Shown here piece after piece: positions 6,247 through 14,238 of a DNA stretch of 64,000 bases (position 1 is its first letter; each line of letters begins with the position of its first letter). The notes beneath the pieces were generated by a model. That model was given only the letters and a program-made list of their open reading frames with translations, was not told the DNA's origin and made no database searches. The DNA lies in the NCBI GenBank assembly GCA_024233935.1, contig JACKOY010000021.1, positions 8,968 to 72,967 of the forward strand, written 5' to 3'. The translations under genes and the position numbers were made by a program. Origin of the DNA: Spirochaetales bacterium. GTDB lineage: Bacteria > Spirochaetota > Leptospiria > Leptospirales > Leptonemataceae.

Positions 6247-8679
6247 TCAGAGTTTGCGGGCGACTTCTTTGACTTCGAAGGCTTCGAGTTGATCGCCTAC
6301 CTGGATATCGTTGAAGCCTTCCAGTGAGATGCCGCACTCAAAACCTTCCGCGACTTCTTGAACATCATCCTTGTGTCGTCGCAGCGCCTTGAACGTGCCG
6401 GTATGCAGAACAACGCTGTCGCGGATAACCCGGACCTGCTGGTTTCGGCGAATTTTCCCGGAAGTGACCATACAACCGGCCACGTTTCCAATGCGCGAGA
6501 TCTTGAAAACCTCGCGAATCTCGGCCCGGCCGGTAATCTCTTCCACTTTGTCCGGCTCGAGCATGCCTTCCATGGCCTGGTGAACATCTCGCATAACATC
6601 GTAGATGATGCTGTAGTACTTGATATCGACGTGTTCCTGCTCCGCCAGATCGGCTGCCCTCGGCGTCGCGCGCACCTGAAAGCCAATCACGATCGCATCG
6701 GAAGCCGAAGCGAGATTCACATCGGATTCGCTGATAGCGCCGGTGGCGCCGTGTACGACCCGGACCTTGACGTCCTCGGTGGAAATCTTTTCCAGACCGT
6801 CCCGAATGGCTTCGACCGAGCCCTGCACGTCGGCTTTGATGATAAGTTTGATCTCTTTGTGATCCGACATCCAGCTCTTGAGGTCGCCCAGGCTGGGGTG
6901 CGTGCGAAGAGCAGATTCGGTGATCTGTTTGTAGTGCTGGCGCTTGTCTGCGACCTCACGGCCGTATTTTTCGTTTTCAACGGAGGTGAACGGATCGCCC
7001 GCTTCGGGCACGCCATCGATACCGCTGATCTCGACCGGCATGGATGGACCGGCTTCCTGGATGCGTCGGCCCAGGTCATCAAACATCGCGCGCACACGCC
7101 CCGAAAACACGCCCACAACATAGGGATCGCCATCGTGTAGTGTGCCCTTCTGAATAAGAACCGTTGCAACCGGCCCTTTTCCGGCGTCAATGCGCGCCTC
7201 AACTACCCGACCGACCGCACGCATGGCCGGATTCGCTTTCAGGTCGAGCAGGTCAGCCTGCAAAAGAATCATTTCGAGCAAGTGATCAATGCCAATGTTC
7301 TGCTTTGCAGAAATCTCACAAAAAACGGTATCACCACCCATGTCCTCGGCCTGCAGGCCATGGCCGGCCAGTTCGCTTTTTACGCGCGGCACATCGGCGG
7401 TGGGCAGGTCGACTTTGTTGACTGCCACGATGATGGGCACCCCGGCCTCTTTTGCATGGGTAATTGCTTCAATGGTCTGGGTCTTCACGCCGTCGTCGGC
7501 GGCAACGACAAGCACCACGATGTCCGTCACGGCAGCACCCCGGGCGCGCATGGCGGTGAAGGCCTCGTGACCGGGAGTGTCCAGAAAGGTGATCGCACCC
7601 TGGGCCATTTTGACCTGGTAGGCGCCAATGTGCTGCGTGATCGCCCCGGCTTCCCCGGCAATGACGTTGGTCTTGCGAATGGTATCCAGCAGGCGGGTCT
7701 TACCGTGGTCTACGTGACCCATGATGGTCACAACGGGCGGGCGCTTCATGCGCTCGGCTTCCGCATCGTCTTCTTCTTTAATAACGGTTTCGTCGTAGAG
7801 CGAGACGACCTTCACCTGGCAATTGTATTCGGCCGCCACCAGCGTTGCCGTTTCCGCGTCGATGGTCTTGTTGATCGTGACCATCTCGCCCATCTTCATG
7901 AGCTTGCCGATGATCTCGCTCGGCTTCAGGTTCAGCTTACGCGCCAGGTCACCGACCTGGATGGATTCCATAATTTCGATTTCTTTGGGCACCGCGCTGA
8001 CAGCGGCCTGCCGTTTCTTCTCCGGGCTGCGAAAGAACTTCTGGTTCTCGGCTTTCTTGCCCTCTTCCCGCCGACCGTACTGGCCCCCGGGTCCGCCACC
8101 GCCGCGCGGTCCTCCGCCGCCGGCCGCAGGTCCACTACCCGGACCACCTGCACCACGTGCAGCGCCCCCACCGCGCGGCCCCGTTACGGAGCTGCGACGG
8201 GTAGGAGTTACCCCTTCTGCAATCGCCTGATCGAACGGAGTAGCGGAACCAAGGGGCGAACGCCCTCCGGGACCCGAGCGTCGTTGCCGGCTGTCGGTAC
8301 CGGGTCGCGGGGCCTGGCCTCGCAGAGCCGAACTGATGGGCCCCCGCCGGGGCTCCTGTCCCTGCCCCTGCTGGGGCGGTCCACCGCGCCCGCCACCGCC
8401 AGGACCGCCATGGGGACGACGTGGCGGGCGACCGCCACTTTGCCCCTGACCGCCGGATCCACTGCGCGGCGGACCACCGGGTCCGCTCCTCGCGCCTGGA
8501 GGGCCAGAACGTTGGGCAGGGCGCGGCGAATCGCTCCGAAAATGTTCGGAGATATCGCGTTTGCGAGTCTCGGGCTTCTTCTTGATAACCAGTTTCTTCT
8601 TCGGTTTGCCCGAACTGGTTCTGTTCAAGATCTGATCTTTGATCTTGCCCGCGTCCTGTTTTTTGCGCTCTTCTGCCAT
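6247..8679 (-). CDS. infB: Translation initiation factor IF-2, with a long Gly/Arg/Pro-rich N-terminal region
   Basis: GTPase that brings initiator fMet-tRNA to the 30S subunit and promotes subunit joining. From ATG 8679 (MAEERKKQ) it has 810 residues; an upstream in-frame start at 8727 seems less likely. Residues about 1-60 are basic, about 60-230 are low complexity (GGPRGGG, RGG-like and PPR motifs), then an IF2-N domain, the G domain with GHVDHGKT, DTPGHEAF and NKVD, and domains II-IV ending in NDIQVGDQLEAFEVKEVARKL. The disordered region is strikingly Gly/Arg-rich. It follows nusA by 114 bases containing a small AT-rich palindrome (8733-8748). Confidence 0.97.
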   Translation of the reverse strand: MAEERKKQDAGKIKDQILNRTSSGKPKKKLVIKKKPETRKRDISEHFRSDSPRPAQRSGPPGARSGPGGPPRSGSGGQGQSGGRPPRRPHGGPGGGGRGGPPQQGQGQEPRRGPISSALRGQAPRPGTDSRQRRSGPGGRSPLGSATPFDQAIAEGVTPTRRSSVTGPRGGGAARGAGGPGSGPAAGGGGPRGGGGPGGQYGRREEGKKAENQKFFRSPEKKRQAAVSAVPKEIEIMESIQVGDLARKLNLKPSEIIGKLMKMGEMVTINKTIDAETATLVAAEYNCQVKVVSLYDETVIKEEDDAEAERMKRPPVVTIMGHVDHGKTRLLDTIRKTNVIAGEAGAITQHIGAYQVKMAQGAITFLDTPGHEAFTAMRARGAAVTDIVVLVVAADDGVKTQTIEAITHAKEAGVPIIVAVNKVDLPTADVPRVKSELAGHGLQAEDMGGDTVFCEISAKQNIGIDHLLEMILLQADLLDLKANPAMRAVGRVVEARIDAGKGPVATVLIQKGTLHDGDPYVVGVFSGRVRAMFDDLGRRIQEAGPSMPVEISGIDGVPEAGDPFTSVENEKYGREVADKRQHYKQITESALRTHPSLGDLKSWMSDHKEIKLIIKADVQGSVEAIRDGLEKISTEDVKVRVVHGATGAISESDVNLASASDAIVIGFQVRATPRAADLAEQEHVDIKYYSIIYDVMRDVHQAMEGMLEPDKVEEITGRAEIREVFKISRIGNVAGCMVTSGKIRRNQQVRVIRDSVVLHTGTFKALRRHKDDVQEVAEGFECGISLEGFNDIQVGDQLEAFEVKEVARKL

Positions 8680-8793
8680 AGTTAACCGTGCGCCGCCTGG
8701 AGCTTTGAGCACTCCACGCCGGGGCAACTGCTGTAAATCAATATTTACGAGAAAACAAGACGCGCCGAGAATTCAAATGTTCCCTGCGTTGCT

Positions 8794-10149
8794 TTATTCC
8801 TCAAAAGAAACCGATTCAGATAGAATCTTCAGTATCTGTTTCGCCGTGTTCTTACCGATTCCCGGCAACTTCTCCAGTTCTTCCGCTTCCATCTCGATAA
8901 GATCTTCAACGCTCTCGACTCCCGCTTCCTGCAAAAGGCCCACAATGCGTCCGGTCAGCCCGGGCAATTCGCTGAGCGGCGTGTAGTCCAGTTCTTCGGC
9001 CGCCGGCGGATTGAAAAGCGCCTCGAGCTCCGCACGCGCCTCTGGAGAACTCATATCTTCGCTGAATTGTGTTTGAGACTTAACAGTCAGGCGGTAGTTC
9101 GTGAGTTGGGAGGCCAACCTGACGTTCTGTCCGTTGTTCCCGATGGCCAGGCTGTAGGTCTCGTCGGGCACCACCACCAGTGCTTCGCGGTGATTCGGTT
9201 CCGCTCGCACTTCCAGCACCCGGGCCGGAGACAACGCGTTTGCGATCAATTCCTCGGGTTCCTGAGAAAAATTCACAATGTCAATGCGCTCATTCCCTAA
9301 TTCCCGAACGATCGATTGGATGCGCACGCCCTTGATCCCAACGCAGGCTCCAACCGGATCCACGTCGCTGCGATTCGAACGCACCAGGATTTTGGTGCGA
9401 TAGCCCGGCTGCCGGGCGATATCCATGATTTCCACAACCTCGTCGTAGATCTCAGGAATTTCCATCTCAAACAGCCGGCGCACAAATTCCGGAGTCGCGC
9501 GGGACAGAGTGATGAAGGGGCCGGGCTCCCGGGATTTCTCCCGACGCAACTCGACCATTTTGATGATGGCTTTCACACGATCGCCGGTCCGGAATCGCTC
9601 TCCTGGGATCTGTTCCCGCCGCGGGAGAATTCCCTCAGCGCGGCCCAGATCGACGTAGATCACATCGCGGTCACGCCAGCGCAGAAAGTAGCCGTTGATC
9701 AGCTCACCTTCCTTCTTCTTGAATTCGTTGTAGATGATTTCCCGTTCCAGCTCTTTCAGCCGCTGGAGCAATATCTGGCGTACATTCGTGGCCCCGATTC
9801 TGGAAAACTCAAAGGGGTTTTCGCGCTCTTCCAGAACGTCTCCGACCTTCGCGTCGGCCTTGATCTTACGGGCCTGCTCCACGGTGAGCTCCCGATCGGC
9901 ATTCGTGACTTCTTCCACCACATGCTGGCGGTGGGTTACGAACAGCTCTGGTGCGGCCTGGTCCATGTGCACCTCGAGATCGGCCTCGAGACCGTGCTTT
10001 TTCTGGTAGGCGGTCAAAAGACTGCTGCTCACGACTTCCAGTACTTCATCGTGATCCAGCCCCTTTTCCCGCGAGATGTCCTCAATATAATCGAAGAACG
10101 CCCGCAGATCGGGACCCTCTTTCGTCTTCTGTTTCGTAGATCTAGCCAT
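8794..10149 (-). CDS. nusA: Transcription termination/antitermination factor NusA
   Basis: Binds RNA polymerase and nascent RNA and modulates pausing, termination and antitermination. The 451 residues show the N-terminal RNAP-binding domain (EVLEVVSSSLLTAYQKKHG), an S1 domain near residues 130-200 (EGELINGYFLRWRDRDVIYVDLG), two KH domains (VGACVGIKGVRIQSI and LAIGNNGQNVRLASQL) and a C-terminal helix-hairpin-helix stretch (EELEKLPGIGKNTAKQIL). It does not have the paired acidic repeats of the E. coli protein. The ATG is preceded by GGAG at a good distance. It stands between rimP and infB as in most bacteria. Confidence 0.97.
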   Translation of the reverse strand: MARSTKQKTKEGPDLRAFFDYIEDISREKGLDHDEVLEVVSSSLLTAYQKKHGLEADLEVHMDQAAPELFVTHRQHVVEEVTNADRELTVEQARKIKADAKVGDVLEERENPFEFSRIGATNVRQILLQRLKELEREIIYNEFKKKEGELINGYFLRWRDRDVIYVDLGRAEGILPRREQIPGERFRTGDRVKAIIKMVELRREKSREPGPFITLSRATPEFVRRLFEMEIPEIYDEVVEIMDIARQPGYRTKILVRSNRSDVDPVGACVGIKGVRIQSIVRELGNERIDIVNFSQEPEELIANALSPARVLEVRAEPNHREALVVVPDETYSLAIGNNGQNVRLASQLTNYRLTVKSQTQFSEDMSSPEARAELEALFNPPAAEELDYTPLSELPGLTGRIVGLLQEAGVESVEDLIEMEAEELEKLPGIGKNTAKQILKILSESVSFEE

Positions 10150-10212
10150 AGCTTATCTCCGGTTGCCGCGATTTTTAAGAGCAACCTGCTCGTTTATCGG
10201 CTCGCGCCCGCA

Positions 10213-10803
10213 CTAAAAGTCCAGATACAGGTTGGCGCGAATCATTTCGCCCAGCGGAAGGCGAATCTCCCGCCCGTTCTGTTTCTTCTCTCCCTTGCTC
10301 CTCCGTTTTCGCTTCGGCGTATACGGCTCAAAGCTCGCCTCGCCCGCGTCGTTCCCTATACCTTGAAAAACTACTAAATCAGAGCGATCCTTGCCTTCAG
10401 AATCGCGATAGCGGAGCTTCAGCGGCAACCCGCGAAATCGCTCCAAATCCTCCGGCAACCGCAACTCCCGTTCCGCGCCGGCCGAGGCCACTTCCAGGCT
10501 GTAGTTGTCCGGGGTCAGCCCTTCCGGTAGCCCTTCGGTGTCCGGACCGCCACCCCGGGCCAGCCGGTTATCCACGAGTTCCACAAAGCGCTGGCTGAAA
10601 GCCTGGCAATCTTCCAGACTTACGGCGCCGCGCTCATCCTGAAGGCCGTCCAGCTCGACTTCAAAATGGAAGCCCTGGCCGCCCGCCGGTTTTACCCGCG
10701 CCGCATAAACGCCTACGCGGTCCGTTGCCGCACCTGCTGCAAACTCCCTCAGATCCACCATGCTCCCGGCAAAACGCGCTGTGACCGTGTCACGCCATGC
10801 CAT
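10213..10803 (-). CDS. rimP: Ribosome maturation factor RimP
   Basis: Assembly factor for the 30S subunit. The family core is readable: FHFEVELDG, SLEDCQAFSQRFVELVDN, the hallmark YSLEVASAGAERELRLPEDLERFRG, then a basic second domain ending EMIRANLYLDF. The annotated start ATG 10803 follows directly on a terminator-like hairpin with seven U residues and has no Shine-Dalgarno; ATG 10761 (residue 15, MVDLREF) has GGGAG just upstream, although too close to be ideal, and still keeps the whole RimP fold. Either way it heads the rimP-nusA-infB transcript. Confidence 0.92.
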   Translation of the reverse strand: MAWRDTVTARFAGSMVDLREFAAGAATDRVGVYAARVKPAGGQGFHFEVELDGLQDERGAVSLEDCQAFSQRFVELVDNRLARGGGPDTEGLPEGLTPDNYSLEVASAGAERELRLPEDLERFRGLPLKLRYRDSEGKDRSDLVVFQGIGNDAGEASFEPYTPKRKRRSKGEKKQNGREIRLPLGEMIRANLYLDF

Positions 10804-10833
10804 AAAAAAAGGAGAGGGCCTTGCCCACTCCTT
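10804..10833 (-). terminator. Intrinsic terminator in the rimP-nusA-infB leader (candidate attenuator)
   Basis: On the plus strand AAGGAG-a-GGGC (10809-10819), loop CTT, GCCC-a-CTCCTT (10823-10833), preceded by seven A residues (10804-10810). Read as minus-strand RNA this is a 10-pair hairpin with one A.A mismatch followed by seven U residues, a textbook intrinsic terminator ending right at the annotated rimP ATG. The neighbouring upstream gene is on the opposite strand, so there is no upstream minus-strand gene to terminate; the hairpin most likely acts inside the leader. Confidence 0.7.
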
Positions 10834-10853
10834 CCCATGACCATGGTCCGGAG

Positions 10854-10862
10854 ATTATGTCA
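10854..10862 (-). promoter_or_regulatory. Possible extended -10 promoter element for rimP-nusA-infB
   Basis: The minus strand reads TGACATAAT here, matching an extended -10 (TGn then CATAAT, five of six to TATAAT). No good -35 lies 17 bases upstream. Transcription would start near 10847, close to a 10-bp palindrome GACCATGGTC (10839-10848) and some 15 bases ahead of the terminator hairpin. Pattern match only. Confidence 0.35.
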
Positions 10863-11002
10863 AACGGTCAAGCCTTTCCCGGGCCGATGCAGGCCAAAGG
10901 CCCGCAGTCGAAACAAATCCGCGCACATCCGGCTGAAATCGCAGTGAGATCCAGGCCTGGATTGCTTGACGGCCGCCGAATTGCAGGCGCGAGGTTCAGC
11001 AA

Positions 11003-12163
11003 ATGCCAAACCGCCTCCCCGCGCGTCTGCGAACCCTCTTGCTCTGCTTCGTCTTGTTTTCGGCCATCCAGTGCGCCAGACAGCTGGATCCCAACGTTGT
11101 GTTTTCCGTGCCGATAGCGCGGGCCCACGATCCGAACCCGGCCGAATATATCCAGATCGAAGAGGCCGGCCGCGTGCCCTACAACCTGCCGCTGCGTCCG
11201 CTGATCGTAGGCTCGGATATTCTCGTGACCGATACGGCCCGCTCGCTCGTGCGCGTGTATCAGGGCAGCTCCGAGGAGCCTGAGTATTTGCTGGGGGACC
11301 TGGACCCCGCCGAGGTCGGCGGCGAAGTAGAGGTGCTCCCTTTACCGGCCGGCGTGCCTGGCCTGATGGCAGTCGGTCCCGAAAACCAGCGCATATATAT
11401 AGAAAGCAGGCAACCGGCTGCGACCGGACCGGACCGGGATGCATCTGCAACCCCGCCGGTGGCACCCTACCAGCGTCCTTCTCACACCGGCAGCTACCTC
11501 AACTATCAGCCCTCGATGATCCTTCGGCTGAATGACGACTACGAATTGATCGGCAAGCTGGGCCTTGAGGGCTACGACAGTGATCGGCCCTTCCCGCAGA
11601 TATTCCGTCTGCACGCGCACGCCGACGACATGGTTTCGGTCCTTCACACCATGCCCGGTTCCGATGAGCGCGTGCTTTCCATCTATTCGGGAGGACGACT
11701 GAGACATCGCCTGCGCGGTTCGGAAGTCTACGTGCCCACGGCCGAAGACCGCCAACGCCATCATGTGGAAGTGGAAGACATTGCTCCTGGCCTTGATGCG
11801 AGCTTCGTGATCAGTTCCATCGCGATTCGCAACCGTCAGGACTACGGCCTGGTGGCGCGGGTACTGTTGCGCACGAGTCTATCAGAGAACGGTCAGACAA
11901 CCGAGATCTATCGCAACGACGATCCGGAACGGGTGTTTGCGAGCACACGGCCCGATGGTGGCTTTGTTTTGATGACCGGAGAGGAAGATGGCAGCCAGGT
12001 TCTCTTTCGTCTGTTTGGTCCCGAGGGTGAGTATGTAAAGAACCTGCTGGTCTCTTACCCCGGACTGCTGGGCTCCTGGCGCGAAACTTTCGTAACCCTT
12101 GATGAAAAGTTTTTCTCAACCCGGTTGTTCCTGGGCCGCTTTGAACTCTATGAATGGAAATGA
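11003..12163 (+). CDS. Predicted lipoprotein of the LIC_12708-like family
   Basis: A 386-residue exported protein. Residues 1-23 form a signal with a hydrophobic core (LLLCFVLFSAIQ) ending at Cys24, a plausible relaxed spirochaetal lipobox. The body is beta-rich with blade-like stretches (SDILVTDTARSLVRVYQG, HADDMVSVLHTMPGSDERVLSIYSGG, RPDGGFVLMTGEEDGSQVLFRLFGPEGEYV), which suggests a beta-propeller-like fold. Its position directly beyond rimP matches where I remember a lipoprotein of the same style in Leptospira. Function unknown. Shine-Dalgarno GAGG lies about 9 bases upstream. It overlaps the next gene by 14 bases, implying coupling. Confidence 0.75.
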   Translation: MPNRLPARLRTLLLCFVLFSAIQCARQLDPNVVFSVPIARAHDPNPAEYIQIEEAGRVPYNLPLRPLIVGSDILVTDTARSLVRVYQGSSEEPEYLLGDLDPAEVGGEVEVLPLPAGVPGLMAVGPENQRIYIESRQPAATGPDRDASATPPVAPYQRPSHTGSYLNYQPSMILRLNDDYELIGKLGLEGYDSDRPFPQIFRLHAHADDMVSVLHTMPGSDERVLSIYSGGRLRHRLRGSEVYVPTAEDRQRHHVEVEDIAPGLDASFVISSIAIRNRQDYGLVARVLLRTSLSENGQTTEIYRNDDPERVFASTRPDGGFVLMTGEEDGSQVLFRLFGPEGEYVKNLLVSYPGLLGSWRETFVTLDEKFFSTRLFLGRFELYEWK

Positions 12164-13685
12164 GCAAGCGCTCTATCTGTACGCAGAGTGCGCCCGCCTG
12201 GACAAAGAAAGCCAGGAGGTCGGCCTTTCGGAAATGCAATTGATGGGCCAGGCGGCCCTCGCTTCATATTACGCGCTCGCCCGGCGAATCAGCCCCGGAT
12301 TACGGCATCGAATTCACATGCTTTGCGGGCCGGGCAACAACGGCGGCGATGGACTCGCTCTGGCCGGCCATCTGCTCGGCGCCGGCTACCCGGCGCAACA
12401 GATCCAGGTGTATCAGAGCCGGCCCGCCGAAAAACCCGCGGCGTGCTTTTACCAGGAGCGTCTGGACGCCCTGGGCCTGGAGCGGCGGGACCTGGGGGCT
12501 TTTGAAGACGACCCGCGAGTTTCGGAGGGTGATGTTGTCGTTGAGGCTTTGCTCGGGACCGGCCAGACCGAGGCGCCGCGTGGTTCGATTGCGGGAGCGC
12601 TAAAAACCCTACACCGCCTTCAGGATCGCTATGCCAGGACACTGAGCCTGGTCAGCCTCGACCTGCCGGCGGGATTGGGAGAAGACCGGCCGGTGGTCTT
12701 TGGAGAAGAGCTTCCCCTGCCCGATGAAATCCATTGCTATGGAGTCGCCAGGCTTGCGCTCGCCCTGAACGCTTCGCTCCGGGCGGCAAAAACATTGATC
12801 TTGCCAATGGGCTTTGACCCGGCGGTGCTCGCTTCCCTGCCCCCCACGGCCCGCTTCTATGCGGATCAGTTTGATGGGCAAGACTTCCTGCGCGGCCAGC
12901 TGGACCACAAGTACCGGGCGGGACACGCAATGGTTCTGGGCGGGTCGGAAGGCATGGAAGGTGCCCTGCTGCTTGCCACGGACTCTTTTTTTGCGGCCGG
13001 AGGCGGTATCGTGCATGCGTTTGTTCCCGATCCAAAGAGCGCTTCGGCGATTGTGGCCGCGCGCCCGGCCCTCATGTGCCGTGGTTTTGAAGACTTCGAA
13101 GCGACCTGCTCGGAAATTCGACCGCCGGCCGCGGTGCTCATCGGACCGGGATTGCGGGCTGCCGATCTGGAAAACATGCGTCCGGCCCTGCTGGCATACC
13201 TGGAAAAGCTGGATGGACGGGTGATACTGGATGCCGCCGCCTCAACCCTCGTGCTTCGGCCCGATTTTCCGTCCGCATTGCGGCCCCGAACAATACTCAC
13301 GCCACACACCGGCGAATTCAGGACGCTCGGTGGCGAGCCGGTGGATCACGTGGCCGCCCTGCTTCGCAACCGCGACCTGGTTTTGCAATGGGGTGTTCAC
13401 TGCCTGGTCAAGGACAGCGTCTCGGTGCTCTTTTCGCCGTCCGGGCAGATGGATCTGATGGGCGGTCCCTTACCGGGGCTGGCCACGGCCGGCAGTGGAG
13501 ACTGTCTCGGTGGAATCCTTCTGGCGCGATTGGCCCGGGCCGGCCTCGACGCGGCGGGCGTTGCTTCTGCGATTGCCTTGCATCGGGCAGCCGCTCGCGA
13601 GAATTTGAATTCGCGCGCAGACGAACTGGCACCGGCCATCGTACGAACGCTGACCGAAACGCTCCACGACGAGCAGGAAACGTGA
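12150..13685 (+). CDS. nnr: Bifunctional NAD(P)H-hydrate epimerase / ADP-dependent NAD(P)H-hydrate dehydratase
   Basis: Repairs damaged NAD(P)HX: the N-terminal YjeF_N domain epimerises the R form, and the C-terminal ribokinase-like domain dehydrates the S form with ADP. Visible motifs are GPGNNGGDGLALA at about residues 60-72 (epimerase nucleotide loop), VSLDLPAGLG, then MVLGGSEGMEGA, TPHTGEF and TAGSGDCLGGILLA at about 446-459 (dehydratase). From ATG 12150 it is 511 residues, the normal length for the fused form. It overlaps the lipoprotein gene upstream by 14 bases and shares a GTGA overlap with the next gene, so the three are probably one operon. Confidence 0.94.
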   Translation: MNGNEQALYLYAECARLDKESQEVGLSEMQLMGQAALASYYALARRISPGLRHRIHMLCGPGNNGGDGLALAGHLLGAGYPAQQIQVYQSRPAEKPAACFYQERLDALGLERRDLGAFEDDPRVSEGDVVVEALLGTGQTEAPRGSIAGALKTLHRLQDRYARTLSLVSLDLPAGLGEDRPVVFGEELPLPDEIHCYGVARLALALNASLRAAKTLILPMGFDPAVLASLPPTARFYADQFDGQDFLRGQLDHKYRAGHAMVLGGSEGMEGALLLATDSFFAAGGGIVHAFVPDPKSASAIVAARPALMCRGFEDFEATCSEIRPPAAVLIGPGLRAADLENMRPALLAYLEKLDGRVILDAAASTLVLRPDFPSALRPRTILTPHTGEFRTLGGEPVDHVAALLRNRDLVLQWGVHCLVKDSVSVLFSPSGQMDLMGGPLPGLATAGSGDCLGGILLARLARAGLDAAGVASAIALHRAAARENLNSRADELAPAIVRTLTETLHDEQET

Positions 13686-14209
13686 ACTACCGTTACAAGA
13701 GCCCCGAAGAATTACGCGCCGATCAAACCCGTCGTGCGGCCGCCACCCGGCGTTCCAATCGTACGGCAACGGTCATCTTTCTGGATATCGTCATCCTCAC
13801 AATCGTCTTTGCGGCGGTCTACTTCGGAGGCTTCTGGCGTCCAGGACAGGAGACCCGGACCGCTGCGCCGACGCGGGACGGCGACTTTGTGCTGTGGGCA
13901 TTGGTCACCGATGAATCCGGAGGCCGGTTCGAATTTTCAGTCCAGGCCCGCAACGAATCGGGTAGCCGCCTGACCTTTCCGCCGCCGGACTACGCACGTG
14001 CCGTCGCCGAGATCGTAATGGAAGACGGCGCGCGTTTTTCGACGGACCTGCCCTTGCCGCCCCGACAGCTGGAGAGCAACGAGACCGCAGTCTTCAATGC
14101 ACATATCCAGATCCAGCTCGATCGAGACAACACGATCGAGTCCTCCCGGGTTCGGGTCGAACGACGCGACCAGGATGCGCTGGTGCTGGAAGTGAGCCCG
14201 CCCGAATAG
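13682..14209 (+). CDS. Single-pass membrane protein of unknown function
   Basis: A 175-residue protein starting at GTG 13682, which overlaps the nnr stop as GTGA. Residues 1-27 are charged and basic (YRYKSPEELRADQTRRAAATRRS), about 28-48 form one membrane helix (TVIFLDIVILTIVFAAVYFGG), and the rest is a periplasmic beta-rich domain with FVLWALVTDESGGRFEFSVQARNESG and ALVLEVSPPE, resembling a small Ig-like sandwich. No catalytic motif is visible. The tight coupling to nnr and the lipoprotein argues for a shared expression unit, though not necessarily a shared pathway. Confidence 0.75.
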   Translation: MNYRYKSPEELRADQTRRAAATRRSNRTATVIFLDIVILTIVFAAVYFGGFWRPGQETRTAAPTRDGDFVLWALVTDESGGRFEFSVQARNESGSRLTFPPPDYARAVAEIVMEDGARFSTDLPLPPRQLESNETAVFNAHIQIQLDRDNTIESSRVRVERRDQDALVLEVSPPE

Positions 14210-14238
14210 AAACAGCGTCGGGGCTCAATTCTTGCGCG

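Noticed and set aside
7282..8685. A long plus-strand open frame (467 residues) across infB
   Set aside because: It is the antisense shadow of the IF-2 gene, with low-complexity Arg/Pro/Ser content in the region opposite the Gly/Arg-rich part; IF-2 motifs are unambiguous on the minus strand.
8733..8748. GTAAAT-CAAT-ATTTAC palindrome between nusA and infB
   Set aside because: A 6-pair AT-only stem is too weak to call a terminator or operator without conservation data.
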